A stretch of 64,000 nt of DNA from contig JAGBIF010000022.1 in NCBI GenBank assembly GCA_017935065.1, positions 1 to 64,000 on the forward strand. Direction: 5' to 3'. Below the pieces are notes generated by a model. It worked only from the letters and a program-made list of their open reading frames with translations, was not told the origin of the DNA and made no database searches. The DNA is from Clostridia bacterium (GTDB lineage Bacteria; Bacillota; Clostridia; Oscillospirales; CAG-272). The translations under genes and the position numbers were made by a program. Shown here in pieces: positions 33,792 through 41,371 of this stretch; positions within the stretch are counted from its first letter, which is position 1; every line of letters begins with the position of its first letter.

Positions 33792-34742
33792 TCATTGGCT
33801 GTTTGCCCTGAGTATTTCAAGAAGTCTTTTAAAGTAGTCGGGAAGCTCGCACTCGAAGTGCATTATTTCGCCCGTGCGTGGGTGGGTGAGGGTGAGCGCC
33901 CTTGCGTGAAGCGTCTGGCCTGACAGCAGGCTCTTATGGCGCTTCTCAAAGCGGCTGCCACCGCCGCCGTAAACCTCGTCGCCAAGCAGAGGATGCCCAA
34001 GATATGAGCTATGTACTCTTATCTGGTGGGTTCTTCCCGTCTTGAGGTTAAGCTTAAGATATGAGATTTTTCCCGACTCCGACTGAAAGCTCTCAAGCAC
34101 CTCGTAGTCGGTTATAGCATCCTTGCCACCCGTGATAACCGCCATTTTCTTTCGGTCCTGAGGATGGCGCCCGATGGGGAGGTCTATCCTGCCCTTCGTC
34201 TCACGAAAGCCACCTAGGGCAAGCGCGTGATACTCTCTTACGATGCCGTGTACCTGAAGCGACTCTGAGAGGACGGTATGAGCAAAATCGTTCTTCGCGC
34301 AAACGAGAAGTCCCGAGGTGTCCTTGTCGATCCTATGCACGATACCTGGGCGAAGCACCCCGCCGACACCCGAGAGCGACTCGCCGCAGTGATAGAGCAG
34401 GGCATTGACGAGCGTTCCGTCGGGATTTCCCGCGGCAGGATGCACGACCATACCCTTAGGCTTATTTATGACGATAATATCGCTGTCCTCGAAAACTATA
34501 TCAAGCGGAATATTCTGCGCCACTGCCTCGGATAGCTCGGGCTCCTTTTCGGTATATTCCACCTCGTCACCGCATCTGACGGCGTACTTCTTCTCGGGGA
34601 TAGCACCGTTTACCCGCACGCGCCCTTCCTGTATAGCGCGCGCCACGGCACTTCTGGAGATGCCGAGAGCCACCGCAAGATAGGCGTCAATGCGCCCGCC
34701 CGCGTCAGCCTCACCTGCTTTTACCATAACGCTATCACTCAT
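33792..34742 (-). CDS. RluD-family pseudouridine synthase
   Basis: A 316-residue enzyme converting specific uridines in 23S rRNA (RluC/RluD group) to pseudouridine. An N-terminal S4 RNA-binding domain (GGRIDAYLAVALGISRSAVA) is followed by the catalytic domain with IVHRIDKDTSGLL, whose Asp is the nucleophile. Other conserved parts are INKPKGMVVHPAAG and GRTHQIRVHSSYLGHPLLGD. The exact target site cannot be read from sequence. The start at ATG 34742 overlaps the lspA stop by eight bases; GTG 34757 and ATG 34727 are alternatives. lspA-rluD adjacency is common in Firmicutes. Confidence 0.95.
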   Translation of the reverse strand: MSDSVMVKAGEADAGGRIDAYLAVALGISRSAVARAIQEGRVRVNGAIPEKKYAVRCGDEVEYTEKEPELSEAVAQNIPLDIVFEDSDIIVINKPKGMVVHPAAGNPDGTLVNALLYHCGESLSGVGGVLRPGIVHRIDKDTSGLLVCAKNDFAHTVLSESLQVHGIVREYHALALGGFRETKGRIDLPIGRHPQDRKKMAVITGGKDAITDYEVLESFQSESGKISYLKLNLKTGRTHQIRVHSSYLGHPLLGDEVYGGGGSRFEKRHKSLLSGQTLHARALTLTHPRTGEIMHFECELPDYFKRLLEILRANSQ

Positions 34743-35256
34743 TGTCTTTACCGTCACCCGATTTTTTCGCCTTGGCTTCCTTGATAAGGTCTATGACGAG
34801 GGCTAAAATAAGCAGTCCCGCGCCAACGCAAACGAAGCTGTCGGCTACATTGAATACCGCAAAGTTTATCAGGCGGAAGTCAATAAAGTCCACCACGTAG
34901 CCGAGCGCAAGACGGTCTATCATATTGCCGATGCCACCCGAAATAATAAGGCACACGGAGGATGCGTAAAGGGCATTTTGCGCATAGCCGAGAATAAGAT
35001 AGACCGACAGGGCTAAGATCATTATTGTCGAGGTGATGATAAATACATATCTCGCATCAGCCAGCATACCGAATGCCGCCCCGCGGTTTTCAACGTAGGT
35101 AAAATGAAGCACGCCCTCGATAAGCGGCAGGGTATCAATAGGGCGAAGATGCCTTACCGCGAGCATTTTCGTGATCTGGTCAAGTATCACACCGACTGCT
35201 ACTATCAGCGCGTAGGATATATATTCGGGTACTGTACGACGTTTGAATTTAATCAT
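34735..35256 (-). CDS. lspA: Lipoprotein signal peptidase (signal peptidase II)
   Basis: LspA cleaves the signal peptide of prolipoproteins after diacylglyceryl transfer. The 173-residue protein has four transmembrane helices and the conserved boxes VGVILDQITK, YVENRGAAFG, GGIGNMIDR and FNVADSFV. The last two hold the catalytic aspartates. Its substrates in this window include the binding protein at 31.2 kb and the lipoproteins at 44.7 and 50.6 kb. Confidence 0.96.
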   Translation of the reverse strand: MIKFKRRTVPEYISYALIVAVGVILDQITKMLAVRHLRPIDTLPLIEGVLHFTYVENRGAAFGMLADARYVFIITSTIMILALSVYLILGYAQNALYASSVCLIISGGIGNMIDRLALGYVVDFIDFRLINFAVFNVADSFVCVGAGLLILALVIDLIKEAKAKKSGDGKDNE

Positions 35257-35276
35257 ATTTTTCTCCGATACAAAAT

Positions 35277-35552
35277 TTATATTGCGGGAAGAAGCATTGT
35301 CAGAATAGATATGAGGATATAGGCAAGCACGAAGGACCAGTCGATAGGCGAGTCCTCAAGGAGCCCCAGCTTATTTAAGATAAATCTTACAGGCATAACG
35401 AAAGGCTCGGTTATCGCGTGAAGAAATAAGTAGAACCTATTGTCATCACCTGGCATAAAGAATGACATAAGAGCCTGTATGAGCATTGCGGTGCTTACTA
35501 CCTCAAGCAAAATTGAGATTAATTTTGCAATAAAGTAAAGAACTATTGTCAT
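35277..35552 (-). CDS. YggT family membrane protein
   Basis: A 91-residue protein with two hydrophobic hairpins and the family core (SFFMPGDDNRFYLFLHAITEPFVMPVRFIL). YggT proteins lie near sepF in division-related clusters of many bacteria and are thought to be membrane accessory proteins; the function is not settled. The ribosome binding site upstream of ATG 35552 is weak. It lies between sepF and lspA. Confidence 0.88.
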   Translation of the reverse strand: MTIVLYFIAKLISILLEVVSTAMLIQALMSFFMPGDDNRFYLFLHAITEPFVMPVRFILNKLGLLEDSPIDWSFVLAYILISILTMLLPAI

Positions 35553-35628
35553 TTAAGGCGTATCTCGCTCTCTTTTAAGTATTCCACGAAGCTCGGAATT
35601 TATAATTTATGTGGCGTTTATATTAAAA

Positions 35629-35670
35629 GAACTGCACCGAGACGGCAAGCTCTGCCCCATCGTGCAGTTC
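35629..35670. terminator. Hairpin between sepF and yggT
   Basis: GAACTGCAC (35629-35637) pairs with GTGCAGTTC (35662-35670). T-rich tails occur on both sides (ATTTTTAT on plus, CTTTTAAT on minus). It probably ends the sepF transcript partly or fully. Confidence 0.75.
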
Positions 35671-35677
35671 ATTTTTA

Positions 35678-36106
35678 TCAGTCGGTGATGCTCACGTTCT
35701 TGGGGGTGATAACGAAGGACTTCTGACTTCTCTGCGTTATCGTGCCCTCGGTGACGTAGGTTACACCGTTTAAGAAATCAAGCAGTCTCATAACACCTAT
35801 CTTGTCCATACCATCTACGTCAAGCACGACGATAAAGCCACAGAGAAGAAGCTCGGCAATCTCGCTTACCTGCTCCATATCGTAGGAGGTGGGATGGACG
35901 AATTTAAGATTGATGTTGCCGCCTGTCTCGGATACCGCGCTGATGGAGGCCTCGGGGGCTGCGGGAGCCTGCGGCTCTTCCTTTGGCTTTTCCTCGGTGT
36001 GAGAGCCTATTACCTCCTCGTAATCCTCAAATCTTGCCTCGTCGGGCTCATCCCCTGTAATATTGCTAACCTTGTCACGAAGATTTTGCCAGAATTTTGA
36101 TGCCAT
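35678..36106 (-). CDS. sepF: Cell division protein SepF
   Basis: SepF binds the FtsZ tail and the membrane, and shapes the division ring. The 142-residue protein begins with the amphipathic membrane-targeting helix (ASKFWQNLRDKVSNITG), continues with an acidic Pro/Ala-rich linker (about 25-62), and ends in the SepF fold (KFVHPTSYDMEQVSEIAELL; RLLDFLNGVTYVTEGTITQR; SFVITPKNVSI). AAGGAGAAAGTGAA precedes the ATG. yggS lies just upstream on the same strand, as in many Firmicutes. Confidence 0.95.
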   Translation of the reverse strand: MASKFWQNLRDKVSNITGDEPDEARFEDYEEVIGSHTEEKPKEEPQAPAAPEASISAVSETGGNINLKFVHPTSYDMEQVSEIAELLLCGFIVVLDVDGMDKIGVMRLLDFLNGVTYVTEGTITQRSQKSFVITPKNVSITD

Positions 36107-36163
36107 TTCACTTTCTCCTTTTAATCCTAATCTATATAATCCTGAAGCTCTTTTGAATATCCC

Positions 36164-36853
36164 TTACTTGACGAAAAGCCGTCTGCCGACTCTGACGAGC
36201 GTTGAGCCTTCCTCTATCGCGACCGAATAGCTGTCGCTCATTCCCATAGAGAGAACAGGCTCATCACCGAAGCCGTAGCGCTCGTTCATTTCGTCAAAAA
36301 GCTTTTTCGTCAGTCTGAAATAGGGGCGAATTTCCTCACCCGTATCGCACACGGGTCCCATCGTCATAAGCCCTCTTATCTCAATTGCGCCAAGCCCTGC
36401 GACGCTCTCGTAAAAGGCGCACGCATCCTCTGGAAATATACCGCCCTTCTGCTCCTCGCACGCGCTGTTTATCTCAAGCAAAACGGGGATTTTCCTGCCG
36501 AGTCTTGTTGCCTCGGCGTTTATTTTCTCTGCAAGCGAGAGCCTGTCAAGCGAGTGTATAAGAGTGACGTCGGGGGCGATAAGGCGTACCTTATTCGTCT
36601 GAAGCGAGCCTATCTCGTGCGCCCTGACCGAAAGTCCCGAAGAGGTGATAAGGTCAAGCCTTCTTCGAAGCTCTTGAGGTCGGTTTTCACCGATATCCAA
36701 AGCACCCGCGCGCACAAGCGCCATAAGCTCCTCGTCACTGCCGCTCTTGGTAACCGATACCAGCGTCGGTGTCTTAACGCCAACACGCGATGCAACAGAG
36801 GCAAGCTCATCGCACAGACACTCGTAATTTCTCTTTATATAATCATACATCAT
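36164..36853 (-). CDS. yggS: PLP-binding protein of the YggS/PROSC family
   Basis: A 229-residue TIM-barrel protein that carries pyridoxal phosphate and helps vitamin B6 and amino-acid balance; no enzyme activity is established. The PLP lysine is in LVSVTKSGSDEEL. Other conserved parts are DIGENRPQEL, HEIGSLQTNKV, EINSACEEQKGGI, GLMTMGP and the phosphate-binding SMGMSDSYSVAIEEG. The ATG at 36853 follows AGAGGATAATTTTCTT; the open frame upstream runs into AT-rich intergenic DNA and is not used. Confidence 0.93.
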   Translation of the reverse strand: MMYDYIKRNYECLCDELASVASRVGVKTPTLVSVTKSGSDEELMALVRAGALDIGENRPQELRRRLDLITSSGLSVRAHEIGSLQTNKVRLIAPDVTLIHSLDRLSLAEKINAEATRLGRKIPVLLEINSACEEQKGGIFPEDACAFYESVAGLGAIEIRGLMTMGPVCDTGEEIRPYFRLTKKLFDEMNERYGFGDEPVLSMGMSDSYSVAIEEGSTLVRVGRRLFVK

Positions 36854-36962
36854 AAGAAAATTATCCTCTTTTATTTCATCATACAGTATAACACAAAATA
36901 TCAAACTAATCAAGAGCAAGCCCGAAAATATTTAAAATATCTTTTCTTTATTCCGTAAGCTA

Positions 36963-36991
36963 TTGATTTTATGAAAATATTTTGTTATAAT
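36963..36991 (+). promoter_or_regulatory. Promoter of mrnC
   Basis: TTGATT (36963-36968), 17-base spacer, TATAAT (36986-36991), 28 bases before the mrnC start. Confidence 0.75.
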
Positions 36992-37019
36992 ATTTAAGTC
37001 AGTTAGGGGGAGAGAGACT

Positions 37020-37403
37020 ATGGACAATTCACAAAATCTTGCAAATCTTCCAAGCCCCTTGGCGCTTGCCTATCTCGGAGATGCAAGACACGCGCTTTTT
37101 ATAAGGCGTCTGTTGGTTTCGCGCGGGCTGAGCAGGTCGGGCGAGCTTAACCGCGAGGCGCTGAAATACGTTACCGCCGAGGCACAGGCTGAGGCATATC
37201 TGCGTATTGAGGACAGGCTTAACGAGGATGAGCGCGCTATGTTCGGCTACGCGTCAAACTCAACTCACTTGAATAAGCCCAAGCACGCAAGCGGTAAGGA
37301 ATATCGCACGGCAACAGGCTTTGAGGCGGTGATAGGAATGCTTGACTATCTCGGTAATCAGGATAGGATAGATGAGCTTCTCACTCTGGCACACGGCGAG
37401 TAG
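37020..37403 (+). CDS. mrnC: Mini-ribonuclease III
   Basis: MrnC matures 23S rRNA ends in Firmicutes; it has the RNase III catalytic domain but no dsRNA-binding domain. The 127-residue protein has the first signature LALAYLGDARHALFIRR, with the catalytic Asp, and the second GFEAVIGMLDYLG with the catalytic Glu. The middle carries KPKHASGKEYRTAT. Length is normal. hisS follows after 87 bases; in many Firmicutes mrnC lies next to cysS instead. Confidence 0.92.
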   Translation: MDNSQNLANLPSPLALAYLGDARHALFIRRLLVSRGLSRSGELNREALKYVTAEAQAEAYLRIEDRLNEDERAMFGYASNSTHLNKPKHASGKEYRTATGFEAVIGMLDYLGNQDRIDELLTLAHGE

Positions 37404-37490
37404 AGAATAGAGAGCGTGTGCGTGTGAGGCCCTTTGGGACATTAAAATTTTTCTGGCACGGGTCGCGTATCGCGACGGAATGGAGATATT

Positions 37491-38726
37491 ATGATACAGA
37501 AGATTAAAGGAACGATGGATATTTTTCCCGACGAGGCGGCGCTTTTCCGCTACGTTGAGGGGGTTATGCGCGAGGAGGCGGCAAAGTACGGCTACGGTGA
37601 GATACGCACGCCTACCTTTGAAAGCACCGAGCTGTTCGTGCGCGGTGTCGGAGACACTACGGACGTCGTACAGAAGGAAATGTATACCTTTGCCGATGAC
37701 GATAAGTCTATTTCGCTTCGCCCCGAGGGCACGGCATCGGTAGCGCGCGCTATAATCGAAAACGGCAAATGCACCGATACTATGCCGCTTAAATTCTATT
37801 ACATCATATCCTGCTTCCGCCACGAAAAGCCCCAGGCGGGAAGAACGCGCGAGTTCTTCCAGTTCGGCACCGAGGCATTTGGCTCGACCAGCCCCGCGTC
37901 GGATGCCACCGCCATAGCTCTTGCCGCGTCGGTGCTTAAGAGGCTCGGGCTGAAAAGGGTTAAGCTCAATATAAATTCCATAGGCTGTAAGGAGTGCAGA
38001 CCTGCCTTCCGCGAGTCTCTCGTTTCCTACTTCAGGTCGCACGAGGGGTGCCTTTGCGAAAACTGCAAATCAAGGCTTGAAAAAAATCCCCTTCGCCTGC
38101 TTGACTGCAAGGTAGAGAAGTGCCACGCGCTGGCAGAGGGTGCGCCTAAGACTATCGACCACCTCTGCGAGGGCTGCCGCCACGACCTTGATATGCTTCT
38201 TAAGTCGCTTGACGCTATGGGCATTGAGTATGTCATTAATCCCTCTATCGTAAGAGGACTTGATTACTACACGGGTGCTGTCTTTGAGTTTATTTCCGAG
38301 GGCATCGGCGCACAGTCCACCGTCTGCGGCGGAGGTCGCTATGACGGTCTCGTTGAGGGACTTGGAGGCCCCTCTCTTCCTGGTATAGGCTTCGGTATGG
38401 GAATTACCAGAGTTCTTCTCGCTATGCGTGAGGAGGGCGTTGCCGATATAGAAAAAGAGCTTCCATTGCTTTACGTTGCCGCCCTTGGCGAGTTTGCTCA
38501 GGTAAAGGCGCTTGCTATTTGCGAAAGACTTCGCCGCGAGGGTAAATTCTGCGAGTGCGATACCGTCGGCAGAAGCCTTAAGGCACAGATGAAGTACGCC
38601 AACAAAATAGGCGCGAAATATACGCTTATTATAGGAGACAGCGAGATAGAGACAGGCCGAGCTATGCTTCGCGATATGTCGACGGGTGAGCAAAGAGAGG
38701 TCCTGCTCGATAGCTTCTCGCTTTGA
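37491..38726 (+). CDS. hisS: Histidyl-tRNA synthetase
   Basis: It charges tRNA-His. The 411-residue class II enzyme opens with IQKIKGTMDIFPDEAALF. Class II motif 2 falls in CFRHEKPQAGRTREFFQFG, the HisA-type box is GLDYYTGAVFEFI, and motif 3 ends with GIGFGMGITRVLLAM. A C-terminal anticodon-binding domain follows (LPLLYVAALGEFAQVKALAI). A palindrome GTCGCG-TAT-CGCGAC (37462-37476) sits 14 bases before the ATG, next to the GGAATGGAG site. It could affect translation. Confidence 0.97.
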   Translation: MIQKIKGTMDIFPDEAALFRYVEGVMREEAAKYGYGEIRTPTFESTELFVRGVGDTTDVVQKEMYTFADDDKSISLRPEGTASVARAIIENGKCTDTMPLKFYYIISCFRHEKPQAGRTREFFQFGTEAFGSTSPASDATAIALAASVLKRLGLKRVKLNINSIGCKECRPAFRESLVSYFRSHEGCLCENCKSRLEKNPLRLLDCKVEKCHALAEGAPKTIDHLCEGCRHDLDMLLKSLDAMGIEYVINPSIVRGLDYYTGAVFEFISEGIGAQSTVCGGGRYDGLVEGLGGPSLPGIGFGMGITRVLLAMREEGVADIEKELPLLYVAALGEFAQVKALAICERLRREGKFCECDTVGRSLKAQMKYANKIGAKYTLIIGDSEIETGRAMLRDMSTGEQREVLLDSFSL

Positions 38727-38775
38727 TTTAACCCGGTGCGGTTTCGGTTAGAGAATAATCCAAGTGGAGAAAAAG

Positions 38776-40896
38776 ATGAACAGAGAGCAGTTTTTGCCCA
38801 CTACCTACGAGGATCTGAAGGCTCGCGGTATCGGGCAGGTTGATTTTGTTTATGTGACGGGTGATGCCTACGTGGACCACCCGTCTTTTGGCACGGCCAT
38901 AATATCAAGAGTGCTTGAGGCAGCGGGCTTTACGGTTGCCATTCTTGCGCAGCCTGACTTTCGCTCAAAGGCGGACTTCTGTCGCTTCGGAAGACCGAGG
39001 CTCGGCTTTCTTGTAAGCGCGGGAAACATTGATAGTATGGTTGCGCACTATACCGTGTCAAAAAAGAGACGCTCAAATGACTACTATTCCCCAGGCGGTA
39101 AGGCAGGACTTCGCCCCGACCGCGCGGTAATAGTTTACTCAAACCGAATACGCGAGGCGTACGGTGACGTGCCGATCATCCTCGGCGGGCTTGAGGCGTC
39201 TCTGCGCCGCTTCGCCCACTACGATTATTGGGAGGACAGAGTGCGCAGAAGCGTGCTGGTTGACAGCCGCGCCGACATACTCACCTACGGAATGGGCGAG
39301 AATATCCTCCGGCGTATAGCAGAGCTTCTCGACAGAGGTGTTCCCATTCGCAAGATACGCGATGTAAGAGGCACCGTTTACCTTTGCGATAAGGACGAGC
39401 CTCTGCACTATCCCTCAGTCTACGTTGGTGACTTTGATGAGCTGAAGAGCGATAAGGCGAGGTATGCCGAGGCATTCTCTGTGCAGTATAAAAATACCGA
39501 TTCGGTAAACGGCCGCGCGGTGGTTGAGGGCTACGGCGATAAAATTCTGGTACAGAATCCGCCTATGCCCCCGCTAAGTCGTGAGGAGCTTGATTTTGTC
39601 TACTCGCTACCCTTTGCCAGGACCTATCACCCCGACTATGAGCCTCTTGGCGGTGTGCCCGCTATCAGCGAGGTGAGATTTTCGATTACTCACAACCGAG
39701 GCTGCTTCGGCGCGTGCAACTTCTGCGCGCTGGCCTTCCACCAGGGACGTGAGGTGCGCTCAAGAAGCGAGGAAAGCGTGCTTCGCGAGGCGAATATCAT
39801 AGCAAAGATGCCCGACTTCAAGGGATATATAAACGATGTCGGCGGGCCTACCGCAAACTTCCGCTACCCCGCGTGTGATAAGCAGCTTACCGACGGTGTC
39901 TGCCCGTCAAGAAAATGCCTTGCCCCCACACCCTGTAAAAATCTCAAGGTAGACCACAGCGAGTATATGCATATGCTTGAGGAAATCGAGAGGATACCAG
40001 GGGTTAAGCGCGTGTTCATCCGCTCGGGAATAAGATTTGATTACCTTATGCTCGATGAAAAGGACGACTTCTTCAGGCGCCTTGTCACCAACCACGTTTC
40101 AGGACAGCTCAAGGTTGCTCCCGAGCATTGCTCGCAGAATGCTCTTCTTATGATGGGCAAGCCGAGAATAGAGGTGTTCGAGGAGTTCCGAAGAAAGTAT
40201 TTTAAGCTCTCAAAGGAAGCGGGGCTTGAGCAGTATCTCGTGCCCTATCTTATGTCAAGCCACCCAGGCACCACGCTTGACGATGCTATAGAGATGGCGC
40301 TTTACCTAAAGAAATGGGGCTACTCGCCCGAGCAGGTGCAGGATTTCTACCCGACACCTGGTACTATATCAACAGTAATGTACTATACGGGAATAAACCC
40401 GCTTACCAAAAAGCAGGTCACGGTCTGCCGCGACTACAGAGAGAAGCAGCTTCAGCGCGCACTTCTTCAGTTCTCGCGCCCCGAGAACGCAAATCTCGTA
40501 AGAGAGGCGCTGACCAAAGCGGGCAGGGAGGACCTGATCGGCTACGGCGAGGAATGTCTTGTAAGGCCTGCCTTCAGAGGCTCTCAGGTAAAGTCTGATT
40601 TACAAAAGGGCAGAGCAGGGGCACCCTCACGCAGGGGTAGCTCAGGCGCAAGACCGTCAAGGATATCGTCGGGCGGTGCATCCCGCGGCGCACAAGGTGC
40701 GGGAACAGCGCAAAAAAGACAGCGTCTTAAGAAGCTTGAGCGCACCTTTGGCGAGGATACCGTGAGAATAATGAGAGAGGCAGAGCGCCTTTCCCGCGGC
40801 AAGGACAAGACCGTGCCCGTCGGCGGGCGAAAGGGACGCGCCGATATGAGAGGCAAGAATACGACAGGTGCCAAAAGAAAGGGCGCAAAACGCTGA
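38776..40896 (+). CDS. YgiQ-family radical SAM protein (UPF0313)
   Basis: A 706-residue radical SAM enzyme of unknown substrate. Family landmarks are FLPTTYEDLKARGIGQVDFV at the start, a B12-binding-like N-terminal region (PIILGGLEASLRRFAHYDYW), and the cluster motif CFGACNFCALAFHQGREV. A second cysteine set follows (CDKQLTDGVCPSRKCLAPTPC), and the domain ends with DFYPTPGTISTVMYYTG. The last 100 residues are a Gly/Arg/Ser/Lys-rich disordered tail. The start is ATG 38776 behind GTGGAG. The GTG at 38764 is part of that site. Confidence 0.92.
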   Translation: MNREQFLPTTYEDLKARGIGQVDFVYVTGDAYVDHPSFGTAIISRVLEAAGFTVAILAQPDFRSKADFCRFGRPRLGFLVSAGNIDSMVAHYTVSKKRRSNDYYSPGGKAGLRPDRAVIVYSNRIREAYGDVPIILGGLEASLRRFAHYDYWEDRVRRSVLVDSRADILTYGMGENILRRIAELLDRGVPIRKIRDVRGTVYLCDKDEPLHYPSVYVGDFDELKSDKARYAEAFSVQYKNTDSVNGRAVVEGYGDKILVQNPPMPPLSREELDFVYSLPFARTYHPDYEPLGGVPAISEVRFSITHNRGCFGACNFCALAFHQGREVRSRSEESVLREANIIAKMPDFKGYINDVGGPTANFRYPACDKQLTDGVCPSRKCLAPTPCKNLKVDHSEYMHMLEEIERIPGVKRVFIRSGIRFDYLMLDEKDDFFRRLVTNHVSGQLKVAPEHCSQNALLMMGKPRIEVFEEFRRKYFKLSKEAGLEQYLVPYLMSSHPGTTLDDAIEMALYLKKWGYSPEQVQDFYPTPGTISTVMYYTGINPLTKKQVTVCRDYREKQLQRALLQFSRPENANLVREALTKAGREDLIGYGEECLVRPAFRGSQVKSDLQKGRAGAPSRRGSSGARPSRISSGGASRGAQGAGTAQKRQRLKKLERTFGEDTVRIMREAERLSRGKDKTVPVGGRKGRADMRGKNTTGAKRKGAKR

Positions 40897-41054
40897 ATTG
40901 TAATGCTTGTCTTACACGGATTAGTATTTTATACGAATGAAAAATCAAAAAAATAAAGGCAGAATTTTTTTGCCGCGAAAAATGTCATATTTTGAGTGGG
41001 AGTGACATTTCGGGTGTCAAAAAGCGGAAAAGTCAAATTTCGATAGGAAAGGAG

Positions 41055-41186
41055 TTTTCCACAGGGTGAAAACATAAAACGGTGGAAAACCTGTGGATAA
41101 AATCTCACCAAAAGGAATTTGTGCGTAAAACTCGGCATTTTGAAATTTGAGTTTTCCTCATTTCCCACAGATTTCATTGTGGAAAA
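41055..41186. other. Cluster of DnaA-box-like 9-mers
   Basis: Within 132 bases there is one consensus box TGTGGATAA (41092-41100, minus orientation). Two copies of TTTTCCACA occur (41055-41063 plus; 41178-41186 minus), as do near matches GGTGGAAAA (41081-41089), TTTCCCACA (41161-41169) and TTTTCCTCA (41152-41160). An A/T-rich stretch (40920-40990) precedes them. The gap 40897-41371 has no convincing gene. A DnaA-binding cluster, either a replication origin or a titration/regulatory site, is inferred. Confidence 0.6.
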
Positions 41187-41371
41187 CTTTTTTCCAGCCT
41201 GTTCTCGGGGAGCCTTATTCAATACTGAAAAGTGCAAAAAAATCCACCTCGGAAAAAAGCCCCGAGGCAGGGCGCGGGAAAATAGATCAACAAAGGCTTT
41301 ACAATTAACGGAGTAAAAAATACGAAGCATTGCATTGCTTTGTAAAAAAGAGCAGAAAGTAACGGTTTTTT

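Noticed and set aside
41119..41316. 65-codon open frame in the DnaA-box region
   Set aside because: No ribosome binding site, low-complexity composition, and it overlaps the box cluster and hairpins.
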